In this document: positions 1 through 9,574 of the stretch, one piece after another
Numbering within the stretch: position 1 is the first letter of the stretch
Layout: the number at the start of each line of letters is the position of its first letter
NCBI GenBank assembly: GCA_965153355.1
Contig: OZ231127.1
Span: 82,832,001-82,896,000 of the forward strand
Origin: Flaccisagitta enflata
Taxonomy: Eukaryota > Chaetognatha > Sagittoidea > Aphragmophora
Direction of reading: 5' to 3'
DNA: 64,000 bases
The notes under the pieces: generated by a model
The model's input: the letters and a program-made list of their open reading frames with translations, nothing else
Databases searched by the model: none
Told to the model about the DNA's origin: nothing
Position numbers and translations under genes: made by a program

Positions 1-274
1 AAAATGCAAGCATTGCATTCAATTTAGCTTTTGTTTCTGGGAAAGCCAATTTCTTGATCTTATCAATTTTTTCTGATGACAATGACAGCCTCTCTTCTCC
101 CACTAAGTGACCTAGAATTCTGGCCTCATCCCTGAAGAAAATACATTTCTTTGGGTTCATAAGCAGATTGTAGTAACTTGTTGTGGCCAAAAAGTCAGGC
201 AAATCCTTCTCTATATGTTCTTCCTTGGTCATTGAACAGCATGAAACATCATCCTGAAAAGGATATGATCTAGG
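1..274 (-). pseudogene. pol: RT palm and connection segment beyond an in-frame TGA (partial)
   Basis: The same frame continues past the TGA at 277-275 without another stop to the window edge. It encodes the second RT catalytic site as YPFQDDVSCCS (Asp-Asp codons 253-248). Next come an NPKKCIFF motif and an ILGHLV motif, which are the standard RT thumb/connection landmarks, then EKIDKIKKLAFPET. The catalytic aspartates are intact. The interruption is a single TGA, so this is a lightly damaged copy, a second recoding site, or a sequence error. Confidence 0.75.
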
Positions 275-3187
275 TCACTTTTCATAGCATTTTGATGATG
301 TAAATTGCCCCACATTGGCCGATTGTACATTTCCCATCAATAATCTGAGAGACTTGTAAACCTTGCCTAAAGCATAGATACCAAACAGCTGTTGTGTCTG
401 CTCGTCTGTTTTGACCTGATGAAAAAATTCTACGAAGTCAAAGTTTGAGAACACTTTATATTGTGACAGCTCTCTTCTGAACGCCTCACAATTTGGCAAA
501 GGGAATGAACTCTTTATTAGTGATTTGTTGAGAGATTTTTGGTCTACTAACATTCGACTTTTGTACCTAATTTTGTTCTCACCACTATACCATCTTTCTT
601 CCAAAATGATAAAAGCATTGGATGCATAGATAGAAGCTGATTCTTTGGAATTATCCACCTCTTTAATAACACCCATGTCGATAAGGTCTTCAATATGCTT
701 TTTCAAATACTTTCTCTTACTGTCTGGACATCTTCTCTGCTTATCCTTGACTGGCACCACTCCTGGTTGAACCTCAATATGTACCAATGGGATATTCTGA
801 ATGCCAGCTCTGAACTGATCTTTCCTGTCAACATTGTAAAAAATATCCTTGAAACATACTAAAAGCTCCTTCAACTTGCCCAAATATGGCTCCTCTACTC
901 CTGAAAAATCAAAATTTGCTAGAAATATTTCATCCGATGGCCAAAATTCTGATTTTGCCCTTTTGTCTCTTTCAAGTTCAAAGTTTGCTCTGACCCCCAC
1001 CAGATGGAGATTAGGACTTTGTTGCTTCGCCTCTAAATCACAGTAAATTCCTGTGTCTTGACACCTCTTCAACAGATCATTACTAAGTCTGCCTTTGTTC
1101 ACTATATCAGAGAGAAGAACGGGGCCTGTGACGTCATGCAGGCCGTTCCGTTTTTCGCCTGGCTGCCTCCCGCAGCTGCTTTTCATTCCAGCTCCTGCTG
1201 CTGCTTCGCTGGGTTTGTGTGACGCTGCCGCTTTTTCAACCACAACCTCCTCCACACGTACATCGTCACACCCTACTCCGTCTCTACAGACAGCTGACAA
1301 CTCTCTTCTGTCCGTCCGTCCACGTTTGACTCCGTCCGTCACTCCGCATATCAATCCTATCATTTCTCTTTCCAGCCTTTCGCGTTTTTCTTTCTCAGCG
1401 CCTTGAGTCCATTTTCGTTCTCTCCTTACTATTTTGTTTTCTGAGGCCTTCTGTCTCCGTTCCAAATTCGTCTCACCCTCTGTCCGAGTTTTTTTTCTTT
1501 TATCATATGATTCTTCGATGGACGTAATATCACTCACCCCTCTTTCGCGCTTGCTGCTTCTTGTGTCTGCTTTTTCTCTGTCCTTTCTTACTTTGTCCGC
1601 ACCTTCAAGTGAGCTTTCTATCACATTTTTGCGAGGCTGAATATCAAGCACTTCACACACTATTCTTTTTGCGTATCTTTCATCTGTTTTGTCCCTTTTA
1701 TCATTAGCGATGACATTGACGATGCCGTTGTCATTATCACTGATGACATTGCCGATTTTGTTCATACTATTTGCGATGACATTGACGATTTTGTTGTTAC
1801 CATTTGCGATGACATTGATGTGTTTGTCTACTAACTTTTCATTGTCGTCAGTGTTGTTTTCGATGATTGTTCTTTTGTTGTTAGTGTTGTTCTCGATTAT
1901 TTTGTTCTTGGACCCAGTGTTGTTTTTGACGATTGTTCTTTTGTTGTTTGTGTTGATATTGTCGTATTCACTTTTTTCCTTTACTGTCGCGCGTTCAACT
2001 GTTCGACTTTCGCTTTTCTCATTCATTCCTTTCATCACCACATCTATTTTGCAGACATCAACTTGAAATATCTTCAAGCTACGCGTCTCTTGTTCGTCTT
2101 TGGTGATACCATGCTTCACAATCTCACCTATCCTCCAACCTGCCTTAATCGTCATTTCCTCGCCTGTAAGATTAGTGACTGGAATCATGAAATTTACAGT
2201 ACCTCTCTCATACGTGACCGAGGGTATGTAGACTGAATGTATCTCTTCATCATAGAACGAAAGAAATGAAAATTTACTGTCAGTCCTAAAATTTGGCTCT
2301 ATTTTGCACTCTACCATCGTGATTGATGTTTGATCAAGAGTGACAGTCCGTCTGTTTGACATCCAGTAAGTTCTTTCAACCTTTGGCCAATTCCTTTCCA
2401 TTAAACTACGACTTTCCCACTCCCTCTTTCTTTCCTCCAGGCTATCAACTGCTTCATTCAACGACCTCGACGTCAAAATCTGTTCATCTTTGACATACAT
2501 CAATTCATCCCTCGTGCTCAAGTTGAGGCCCAGGCTCCTATCGCGAAGCAGGTCAGAACCTATAATTGATGTTTCCACATCGCACACATAGAAAGAACAC
2601 CTCACACTTTGTGGGTAAAAATGTAGTGTAACATCCACCATATCTGTCACTTCCGCCCCTACTTGGCCAGTAAAACCTAGTAGTTGTACTCCTGGACCCT
2701 TCCTTTTTCTGATGTCTTTTACTAAAGCTGAGGCAATGACACTACACTCTGCTCCAGTGTCAATGAAGAATTCGCCTTTGACCACGCCATCTTGACCATT
2801 ATCACTCCCATCCTCACTCTCTTTGTCCCATGGTGATACCATACATGCCACATAGAATTTACTTCCTTTCATAAAACCCGTTGAACATCCATTTTCCTCC
2901 TCTTCTTCCTCAAATTCCTTTTTATTCACGTTAGCACAATGCAATGACTGTTTGTCATTTTCTCCGTCACTTTCACTGTCACTCTCACTGTCACTTTCAC
3001 TGTCACCTTTTCTGTCACCCTCTTTTCCACTCCTATTGTCACCTTTTACTTCTTGCCCATTTAAAACATGTCCCACTGAATCTATGTTCAACTCATACTC
3101 ATTCGGAGATTTTGATATTGAAAGACATTGTAATTTATCACCAATACTTTTCTCGTCCTCTTTCTGTGATAATGGTTTCTGTAATTG
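275..3187 (-). CDS. pol: retrotransposon protease-reverse transcriptase (Pol)
   Basis: Open from the codon after the Gag UGA to a TGA at 277-275. There is no need for its own start: it shares the Gag C-terminal frame. An acidic Ser/Asp repeat stretch is followed by an aspartic protease with the catalytic FFIDTGAECS motif (DTG codons about 2761-2753) and an IIGSDLL motif typical of the second protease lobe. A charged, low-complexity spacer of about 300 residues follows, including NVIAN/NNK repeats (about 1690-1960). The RT starts near 1000 with the usual VPVKDKQRRC-like entry region and an MGVIKEV segment; the first catalytic Asp lies in NFDFVEFFHQV (codon 439-437). The frame stops about nine codons before the FQDD box. 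It is an ordinary Ty3-like Pol apart from the long spacer and the two UGA codons bounding it. Confidence 0.85.
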   Translation of the reverse strand, partial: QLQKPLSQKEDEKSIGDKLQCLSISKSPNEYELNIDSVGHVLNGQEVKGDNRSGKEGDRKGDSESDSESDSESDGENDKQSLHCANVNKKEFEEEEEENGCSTGFMKGSKFYVACMVSPWDKESEDGSDNGQDGVVKGEFFIDTGAECSVIASALVKDIRKRKGPGVQLLGFTGQVGAEVTDMVDVTLHFYPQSVRCSFYVCDVETSIIGSDLLRDRSLGLNLSTRDELMYVKDEQILTSRSLNEAVDSLEERKREWESRSLMERNWPKVERTYWMSNRRTVTLDQTSITMVECKIEPNFRTDSKFSFLSFYDEEIHSVYIPSVTYERGTVNFMIPVTNLTGEEMTIKAGWRIGEIVKHGITKDEQETRSLKIFQVDVCKIDVVMKGMNEKSESRTVERATVKEKSEYDNINTNNKRTIVKNNTGSKNKIIENNTNNKRTIIENNTDDNEKLVDKHINVIANGNNKIVNVIANSMNKIGNVISDNDNGIVNVIANDKRDKTDERYAKRIVCEVLDIQPRKNVIESSLEGADKVRKDREKADTRSSKRERGVSDITSIEESYDKRKKTRTEGETNLERRQKASENKIVRRERKWTQGAEKEKRERLEREMIGLICGVTDGVKRGRTDRRELSAVCRDGVGCDDVRVEEVVVEKAAASHKPSEAAAGAGMKSSCGRQPGEKRNGLHDVTGPVLLSDIVNKGRLSNDLLKRCQDTGIYCDLEAKQQSPNLHLVGVRANFELERDKRAKSEFWPSDEIFLANFDFSGVEEPYLGKLKELLVCFKDIFYNVDRKDQFRAGIQNIPLVHIEVQPGVVPVKDKQRRCPDSKRKYLKKHIEDLIDMGVIKEVDNSKESASIYASNAFIILEERWYSGENKIRYKSRMLVDQKSLNKSLIKSSFPLPNCEAFRRELSQYKVFSNFDFVEFFHQVKTDEQTQQLFGIYALGKVYKSLRLLMGNVQSANVGQFTSSKCYEK

Positions 3188-3190
3188 TCA
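3173..3190 (-). promoter_or_regulatory. stop-codon readthrough signal between Gag and Pol
   Basis: The minus strand reads CAA GCA TGA CAA TTA CAG. Stop-CAR-YYA is the known leaky-termination context of tobamovirus replicase genes (UAG CAA UUA), here with UGA. The frame is open for about 970 codons on the far side and encodes protease and RT, so readthrough would produce a Gag-Pol fusion. The motif and frame are seen directly; function is inferred. Confidence 0.7.
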
Positions 3191-3799
3191 TGCTTGCAAT
3201 CTGTCTTTGTCTCCGTTTCTGTCAGCGTCTCTGGCCAAGATGATGGCCTCAGATTTATCTTTTGGTCTGTCCTCACACTCTATGGCGATATGACATTCTT
3301 TCCTCAAATCCACGCCACAACACGGATAAAATGACCGACAAAATTCATATGATCCATTCCATACATGCGTCTTACTTAAACAAGCGGCGCATCCAGATAC
3401 TTGCATCTTTTTCATCTTCATTGCCAGGAGGATTCCTTCCGGCGTCATCCCCGACTCTGACGCTGACGAGATCGACGCTCCAATTTCGTTGACGTGCGCC
3501 TTCCATGACGATTGCGTCCCTCTCGCCTGCGCGTTCGACGCTCCCGACGACGCGTTGGCGCCTCCACGTGCGCCACTTCCGGCGTAACTACCTCGTGGTA
3601 AACTCTGACTCCTAGACGGCGCATACTTGCTCCAGTTTCCACTTCCGCCGTTTCCACTCGACCATCCATTTCCGACGTAACCTCCACGTGCGCCACTTCC
3701 GGCGTAATCTCCGCGCGCGCTATTACCGCTGTAACCTCCCCGCGGCATACTCTGCCCTCTTGCGGGCCCATAACCAGCCCAGTTACCCCTGCCGTCCAT
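3188..3799 (-). CDS. gag: Gag C-terminal nucleocapsid-like segment (shifted frame)
   Basis: An open frame of about 203 codons, -1 relative to the main gag frame and overlapping it. It opens with Arg/Gly/Tyr/Ser repeats (RGGY-type) that continue the basic tail of Gag, so it is best read as the end of Gag and not a separate protein. Near its end is a cysteine/histidine cluster (CAAC, a His four residues on, then C, CC, C-H, C) that may bind zinc but does not match the CCHC knuckle. Upstream in this frame there is a TAG at about 3805-3803, so entry must occur between there and the region where the two frames still agree. It ends in a TGA at 3190-3188 that lies in frame with the downstream protease-RT reading frame. 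Confidence 0.7.
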   Translation of the reverse strand: MDGRGNWAGYGPARGQSMPRGGYSGNSARGDYAGSGARGGYVGNGWSSGNGGSGNWSKYAPSRSQSLPRGSYAGSGARGGANASSGASNAQARGTQSSWKAHVNEIGASISSASESGMTPEGILLAMKMKKMQVSGCAACLSKTHVWNGSYEFCRSFYPCCGVDLRKECHIAIECEDRPKDKSEAIILARDADRNGDKDRLQA

Positions 3800-5607
3800 C
3801 CTCTACCTGCAGCTCCGCTCGTCCATCCTCTTCCGGCTGGTGCGCTTCCTCCTCGTGGCGCCGGTGCTCCTCTCGTTTGCGTATTGTGGCCCCTTCCTCT
3901 ATGTGAAGCTGACGAACTTTGTTGAGAACCTGCGTTGGTTAAAGCCGAAACGTTGCGTTGATGGTTATTTTTGTTATCTTTGCCCTCCAAGAATGCTTTA
4001 TCGAGGCTTATCTGAGCCTCTATGTGTTGAGCGTGATTGGCAAGCCGTCTTAATGTTCTTTGCCCATCCTCATATTGTGCGTTTGACACTGTGTGCGCCA
4101 ATGTTCTATTGTATAATCCTGCCAAAAAAGGTTGGATGTAGTCATCCTCTTGTCTGCCAATGATGAATATCAAATCAACATAATCTGTGAAATACTCTGA
4201 AACCGACTCATTGCTTTGTTGTTTACGGTTGTGAAGTCTCCCCAACGCAATCGAGTCCAAATTAGGATAGAGTTGATGCTCAAATTCCTTAACGAATGCC
4301 ATAAAGCTAGAAAACGTCGCCTCGCGCTTGAAGATAGGCTGAAATGTTTTATAGAAGACATGAGCTTTCAAGGCGAATATCCCTAAATGAGTGAACATAG
4401 GGCAAGCGCCAAAATAGCAAGACAACTGATCAACTAGCTTACGTCTTTGTTCCAAGTACAACAATGCATCCATATTTTCCTTAAAATCAACGTTCACAAT
4501 TTCCGCTGCCCTCACAACACTATCAGCGTCAGCTTCACCACCACATAAAGTTCCTCCTCTAGGAAATATGAGAACTACCCCTGGTTTTTCAAACAACCCT
4601 GGATATTGCGGCGTTGAGGGTGGGTTGGGAGATGGGGTGGAAATTGTGTGTGTATTGGGAGATGGGGTGGAAATTGTGTGTGTATTGGCTTGTACATCGT
4701 ACACCGACCTATTCGATGATGCTGGTCTCAAAATTCCATTCACTATCCTTTGACCGGATGCTACTCCTGTCTGACCTGATGTTCCAGTCGTTTGACCTGA
4801 TGTTCCAGTCGTTTGACCTGATGTTCCAGTCGTTTGACCTGATGCCTCAGCGCTTTGCTTGGACGAATTGGACGAATGAGTCAAGACGGGTGAGAAAGAG
4901 AAATGTACTTTCTTCGTTGCTCCAACGCCGCCTATTGCTCCTGCCTCCGTCGCTCCCGCGTCGTTGTTATCTGCAGGGAACAATCTGTTGCCATCTGCAA
5001 CGATACTTGCATTATCCATGGGCCATGTAGTGCGATCCTCGGTGTGGTCCCACCCACCATCATCATCCTCACTATCACCATCATCATCATCTTCATTCTC
5101 ACTCGAAGACTTTGATTCTGTGTTAAGTGATACCAATAAGTCGTCAACATCTTTGAAAATCCTTTTCATCTCATTCTCATTCCCGCCTGTAATAAATGCT
5201 AGATAGGCGTCATTCAAATTGCGCATCAGGTGTAACATGACTTGTTTAGTTGCCTGAAGACTTCTTATCCTTTCTTGATTTGACTCGATGGTCTGGGCCT
5301 GTCTCTCTACCGTATTTTGTAGCGCATCAATCGCCTCTGATTGTCTGCCTTCAGTATCTGCAGACCGTATACATCGTACTAGGTTATTCCTCTGTTGTAA
5401 TAACTCAAGAGTGACTTGATCAACCGGCATTTTCGTTTTTGATTTACATCCTTTTATTGACCCACCTTTGTGCTGTGATGGAGGCCTCCAGCATTTTGGA
5501 CACCAAATGGTGGCTGAAACACCAGGTCTCAGTTGTGATATTCGAGCTGACAAGTCTGCTATCTCTTGAAGAAGCTCATTTGTAGTTACCTCCTCTGGGG
5601 TTGACAT
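3445..5607 (-). CDS. gag: retrotransposon Gag polyprotein (main frame)
   Basis: A 720-codon frame starting at an ATG (AAGATGT context). Residues 36-54 hold a possible zinc site, C36-x2-C39-x6-H46-x7-C54. Residues about 65-130 look like a coiled coil. About 165-190 is an acidic Asp/Glu/Ser stretch, and about 255-285 carries four or more copies of a TTGTSGQ-type heptad. About 370-565 resembles the Retrotrans_gag core: a Q-rich segment with SVSEYF followed by PFLAGL, the usual helix pattern. About 575-640 is an Arg/Gly-rich basic tail, as expected for nucleocapsid. Past about nucleotide 3800 the frame becomes Val/Glu/Arg-rich and unlike Gag, while the Gly/Arg/Tyr pattern continues in the next frame. 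The true Gag therefore probably leaves this frame near 3800 by a -1 shift or an indel. Confidence 0.85.
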   Translation of the reverse strand: MSTPEEVTTNELLQEIADLSARISQLRPGVSATIWCPKCWRPPSQHKGGSIKGCKSKTKMPVDQVTLELLQQRNNLVRCIRSADTEGRQSEAIDALQNTVERQAQTIESNQERIRSLQATKQVMLHLMRNLNDAYLAFITGGNENEMKRIFKDVDDLLVSLNTESKSSSENEDDDDGDSEDDDGGWDHTEDRTTWPMDNASIVADGNRLFPADNNDAGATEAGAIGGVGATKKVHFSFSPVLTHSSNSSKQSAEASGQTTGTSGQTTGTSGQTTGTSGQTGVASGQRIVNGILRPASSNRSVYDVQANTHTISTPSPNTHTISTPSPNPPSTPQYPGLFEKPGVVLIFPRGGTLCGGEADADSVVRAAEIVNVDFKENMDALLYLEQRRKLVDQLSCYFGACPMFTHLGIFALKAHVFYKTFQPIFKREATFSSFMAFVKEFEHQLYPNLDSIALGRLHNRKQQSNESVSEYFTDYVDLIFIIGRQEDDYIQPFLAGLYNRTLAHTVSNAQYEDGQRTLRRLANHAQHIEAQISLDKAFLEGKDNKNNHQRNVSALTNAGSQQSSSASHRGRGHNTQTRGAPAPRGGSAPAGRGWTSGAAGRGWTAGVTGLVMGPQEGRVCRGEVTAVIARAEITPEVAHVEVTSEMDGRVETAEVETGASMRRLGVRVYHEVVTPEVAHVEAPTRRRERRTRRREGRNRHGRRTSTKLERRSRQRQSRG

Positions 5608-6050
5608 CTTGGAAAAAAGTCGAAGATCCTACCTCGGCTTTTCCACTGACGGCGAGAGCCGCCGTTAATGTGTCTGTTTAAATGAAGATCGACACCGCTG
5701 CGCGATGATCGATGAACTTTGGGAGAGACCCGCGTCGAATCCCTTTTCCTAGAAACGCCGCCGGGGCTCCTGCCCAACTGACCGAATAGCCACTTGTGGC
5801 GCGCAGATTTTACTAGACCACTGTGCCTCCAAGTATGACATTGAAGTCATACGGACTGAAAGAAAGACGAAATTTCTTTGGAATTTCTTGGTTTACTCTT
5901 TAATTTTATCATTCATATAAAATTAACAATAAAATATATAAAACAACAACAAATAAAGGGCATTCTGTACGCTTAATGTTCTCTTACCTGAAAGAAAGAC
6001 GAAATTTCTTTGGAATTTCTTGGTTTACTGAAATTCCAAAGAAATATTCG
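5608..6050 (-). other. retrotransposon leader and possible LTR region with 42-bp direct repeat and hairpin
   Basis: No gene. A 42-bp sequence is repeated exactly at 5856-5897 and 5988-6029. The second copy is followed by its own inverted segment, giving a perfect 16-bp stem (6004-6019 with 6030-6045) and a 10-base loop. The segment between the repeats is AT-rich. These could be LTR regulatory repeats, but TG...CA ends were not resolved. Confidence 0.45.
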
Positions 6051-6189
6051 TTTATATATCACCCGCATTAGAAATCTGTAAAGTTTGTGGTGTATTACGT
6101 CAATTGCTAAATTAAATAGGGGTCCCTCATATTCTTATAAAGGACATTCTAATAGTAGGGTGTTTCAAGTGGGTATAAGGAGTCCCATT

Positions 6190-6490
6190 CCATACTACCA
6201 CTCCATCTCGACCTGATCGACCGCCCTTCTTCTTTCTCCTCTTCCTCTCCTCCTCCTCCTCCCCCACCAACCACTCCAACCCGACCTAATCGACCTCCCT
6301 TCTTCTTTCTCCTCTCTGTCTTCCTCCTCTTCCTCTTCCTCTTCCTCTCCTCCTCCTCCTCCTCTTCCTCCCCCACCAACCACTCCATCTCGACCTGGTC
6401 GACCTCCCTTCTTCTTTCTCCTCTTCCTCTTCCTCCTCTTCCTCTTACTCCTCTTCCTCTCCTCCTCCTCCTCTTCCTCTCCCACTTATG
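6190..6490 (+). repeat. pyrimidine-rich VNTR
   Basis: About three units, each starting CCACCAACCACTCCA, followed by a GACCTGGTCGACC-type core and a long TTCTTTCTCCTCTTCC tract. The same unit recurs at 15117-15360. Open frames on either strand here are low-complexity Arg/Glu or Ser/Pro runs and are not genes. Confidence 0.8.
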
Positions 6491-6689
6491 GAGCTTCTCC
6501 TCCAAAGACTTTCTCGTGATTGTTCGAGCACGCGAAAGTCGACGACGACCACTCGAAAAGTATCCAACCACTCGCTGTTACGCGAAACGGTGTACTCATG
6601 GGGCGCTAAACACATTCGGAGGTGTTCGAAGGCAGTGTACTCATAAAGCCCATGAGTTCATGACGATCGCCTTCGCTTATCGTATGGCT

Positions 6690-6945
6690 TAATAGTTGTT
6701 GTGGTTATGGTGGTGGTATAGTGGTGGTTGTGGTATGGTTGTGGTATGGTAGTGGTCTGGTAGTGGTCCTGGTGTTGGTGGTGTTATGGTTGTAGTGTTG
6801 GTATGATGGTGGTGGTAGTGTTGGTATGATGGTGGTGGTAGTGTTAGAGCTGTTGATAATGGTTGAAGTGGTGGTTCTCTATGGTGGTGGTTGGAGAGGG
6901 GGTGGTGGTTGGAGAGGGGGTGGTGGTTGCACTGCTGGTGTTTCA
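6690..6945 (+). repeat. GGT/GTGGT-rich low-complexity tract
   Basis: Irregular GTGGT, GGTATGATGGT and GGTTGGAGAGGGGGTGGT repeats. Confidence 0.7.
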
Positions 6946-8150
6946 GTTCCTTCCGTGCTGCTGCCCAAAGGTGAATACCATACGATTAAAAAAAAGATGC
7001 ACTTTTGAATGGCTAGTTTTACCTATGAATCAAAGGAAAACCTATTAAAATCTTAGGTGATCTGAAAGCCCATCCAAAGTACTTTCATTTGGCGCCAATT
7101 TGGTATTACTATCTTTTTTCGTTTAGAAATGGCATTAGTCTGAGCGAAAATGTTGCCCATTTCAGTTTTGCAATCCCTATGTAAAAATGCATTTTAGCAA
7201 ATTAGTGCTTCTCGTTGCAAGGCTCAAGCTCTTAAACCGTTTGAGATACAGAGCTGGGATTGATCTAGTTTGAAAGATCTTTAAAAAATCTTTCAAAATG
7301 TTTTCTTTGAAAAAAGTTGAAATTATTTTCATACCTGTTTTATCAATTTATAAACTGGTGCGTCTGTTTTTTGTTTTTTTTCTTTTTAGCCGAGTAGTAA
7401 TGAATCTGCCAGATTAAATATTTGAATCATATTTCTCCGTTGTATCTTTACAATTTAACATGTATCATCGATGATATCGATGATTTTTCTAAGGTTCAAC
7501 CCTTGGCATATGATCAACTCAAACTTTTGTATAATTGCATTTGTTCATCTCTATCTGTTTGTCTATTTATCTCTTTAATCGTCAGCCTATCTGTCTGGCT
7601 TTTTCTCAACCTCAACATTGATTTGTTTGTCTCTCTATTTGTCTGTATTTGTCTGTATTTGTCCTAATGTTTGTTTAAATTGTTCTCTTTGTCTGTCTGC
7701 TTCTTCCCTTTCTGGTCATGGTGAATAAGGCCTTGCGTATGGGCATTTTATCCACGGCCTCAATTCGTCCGCGCATGGGCCAAAAAACGAGCCACAGTTT
7801 CGTATGGGGCCAAACCCGGATGTAATTCGGGTTTGTTTCGGTTTCCATAGAAACTTAAAAATAACAAGAAAATCTTCCCTGATGCTGAAGCGTAAGGGGG
7901 TTCAAACAAAATCTCTTAGTGACAGATGACGGATTTACGATTCAGAATCTATATCCGATCATAATACATCCCTATATGGGGAGGAGATGAAGGAATGTAT
8001 GAAAAAATGAATGAATAAATGAATGAATGAATGAATGAATGAATGAATGAACAAATGAATGAATGAGCGAATGGATATATAAAAAGAAATGAAATATGTT
8101 AAGATCGCGAGCAATCATTCCAAACGACTTGTTTTTGAGAACGGAAATAT
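6946..8150. other. no gene seen
   Basis: AT-rich intergenic sequence with a short TGTC/TTTGTCTG-rich stretch (about 7540-7700) and an ATGA/ATGAATGA run (about 8003-8075). Nothing coding could be supported. Confidence 0.5.
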
Positions 8151-8169
8151 AATAGCAGCCCAAAGGCGG

Positions 8170-8618
8170 TAAGTGGTCAGCGGTACCCGTGCCCTGCTTG
8201 AGTAGTGTGTGATTTAAGTTGAGGGGGAGCAGGGCAGCGGCCCCGAAGGGTACGAAGTCCTGTAGAACACAGGGGGAATCCATCCGTCCGTCCGTCCGTC
8301 CGTCAGAATCTAGGTATCGGAGGCCACAATATAGGTCCAAGGGGCCAAAATAATGTACTTAGGGCCAGAATTGGGGTTTTCTGGCCAGATTTGGGCCATT
8401 TTGCATGGATTTGGGCCATTATGCTTGGATTTGGGCCATTTTGCTTAGATTTGGGCTATATTGCTTGGATTTGGGCTATTTGGCAGAATTTGGGTCAGAA
8501 TAGGCCCCAAAGGTGACGAAGCCCTGAGGATGGGGCAGGGGGGGACGGACGTACGGACGGACGGAGGAATTCCCCCTGTGTTCTACAGGACTTCGTCCCC
8601 TTCGGGGCCGCTGCCCAA
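8170..8618 (-). mobile_element. A element (A1), both ends inverted
   Basis: The T end at the left reads GGTCAGCGGTACCCGTGCCC. Inverted copies of the H block (GCGGCCCCGAAGGGG, then CCTGTAGAACACAGG) lie near 8230-8280 and 8555-8618. Between them are units of the form GATTTGGGCCATTTTGCT. No coding capacity, so it is a non-autonomous element. Confidence 0.65.
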
Positions 8619-8647
8619 AAACTAGGAAAGAATCTTTGGTTGACTTC

Positions 8648-8706
<59 letters not shown>

Positions 8707-8736
8707 GACTCTCTTTCTGTCTGTCTGTCTGTCTGA

Positions 8737-8831
<95 letters not shown>
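8648..8831 (+). repeat. (TGTC)n and (TC)n microsatellites
   Basis: TGTC repeats at 8648-8706, then an almost pure TC tract at about 8739-8831. Confidence 0.95.
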
Positions 8832-8833
<2 letters not shown>

Positions 8834-9050
8834 CCTGTGCCAATCCTGGATTAACTTCGATTCTCATTATTGGGGAAGAACGCGCACAGGTGAGTTGAGA
8901 TCCGTTTGTTTTCCAAAAAAATCAAATCCATATCGCCCTTATGAATTTATTGGATTGCGCTGTATATCTTCTTTTACTTACATTAAATGTTTTTTTTTTC
9001 CAAAAAAAAGTCGCGACTCATGAACGATCAACCATAGAACCTAGAAGTGT

Positions 9051-9141
9051 TATGTTAAATAGCGATTTTCGTAAATGGATACATTCGAGATTCCATTACA
9101 TTCCCGAATGTATCCATTTACGAAAATCGCTATTTAACATA
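9051..9141. repeat. perfect 37-bp inverted repeat
   Basis: Arms 9051-9087 and 9105-9141 are exact reverse complements with a 17-base loop. The right arm ends at the TA that flanks the adjacent MITE. Confidence 0.9.
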
Positions 9142-9574
9142 CACGCTGTATTTTGTCTAAGAACACTGTTTATAAGAACATCAGCCTCAGATTTGGCAAA
9201 AAAATAAGAACATCCTAAGAACATGCTCAGGCTCAGATTTTGGCATAAATATATTCTTAAGTACGCTTTGACATGATTTTCATGGAAACTTTGAAAAAAA
9301 GTTGTACAGAATCCTCCAACCCAAAAAATTTAACCAGTTACTTTTATTATTTACAATTTTTTTATTTCATGATTTACAAAAACAAAATTTTGTATGGACT
9401 GAGAATAAAACATATCTATTTTTCTGAGTATGAATAGCTAGTAACTATGTTAACGAATCTTCAATGCTACAAAAATAAGAACAGGTTAAGAACGTTTGAG
9501 CCTGAAAATTGGCTAAAAATAAGAACGCTGAGCCTCACTTAAAAAAACTGTGTTCTTATAAAAAATACGGCGTG
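9142..9574. mobile_element. TA-flanked mariner-like MITE
   Basis: The ends are CACGCTGTATTTT and AAAATACGGCGTG, inverted, with TA on both sides (9140-9141, 9575-9576). The inverted homology extends through a GAACACTG...CAGTGTTC block. At 433 bp it has no ORF. Confidence 0.65.

Larger units (their letters stand above)
1..6050 (-). mobile_element. Ty3/Gypsy-like LTR retrotransposon, 5' two thirds
   Basis: Read on the minus strand, the order is leader (about 6050-5608), gag (5607-3445), gag C-terminal frame (3799-3188), aspartic protease plus reverse transcriptase (3187-275), then a further RT segment running off the window edge. RNase H, integrase and the 3' LTR would lie outside the window. 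The domain order and the RT motifs fit Ty3/Gypsy-like elements. I could not identify LTR boundaries or a primer-binding site with certainty. The copy is near-intact in coding sequence but carries a frame change in gag and a stop inside RT, so it is either decayed or relies on recoding. Confidence 0.85.

Noticed and set aside
5700-5820. tRNA-type primer-binding site of the retrotransposon
   Set aside because: GGGATTCGACG resembles part of a tRNA T arm complement, but no TGG start is placed correctly before it.
6149-6571. Minus-strand Arg/Glu/Gly-rich frames
   Set aside because: They are translations of the CTCCTC/TTCC VNTR and have no complexity of their own.
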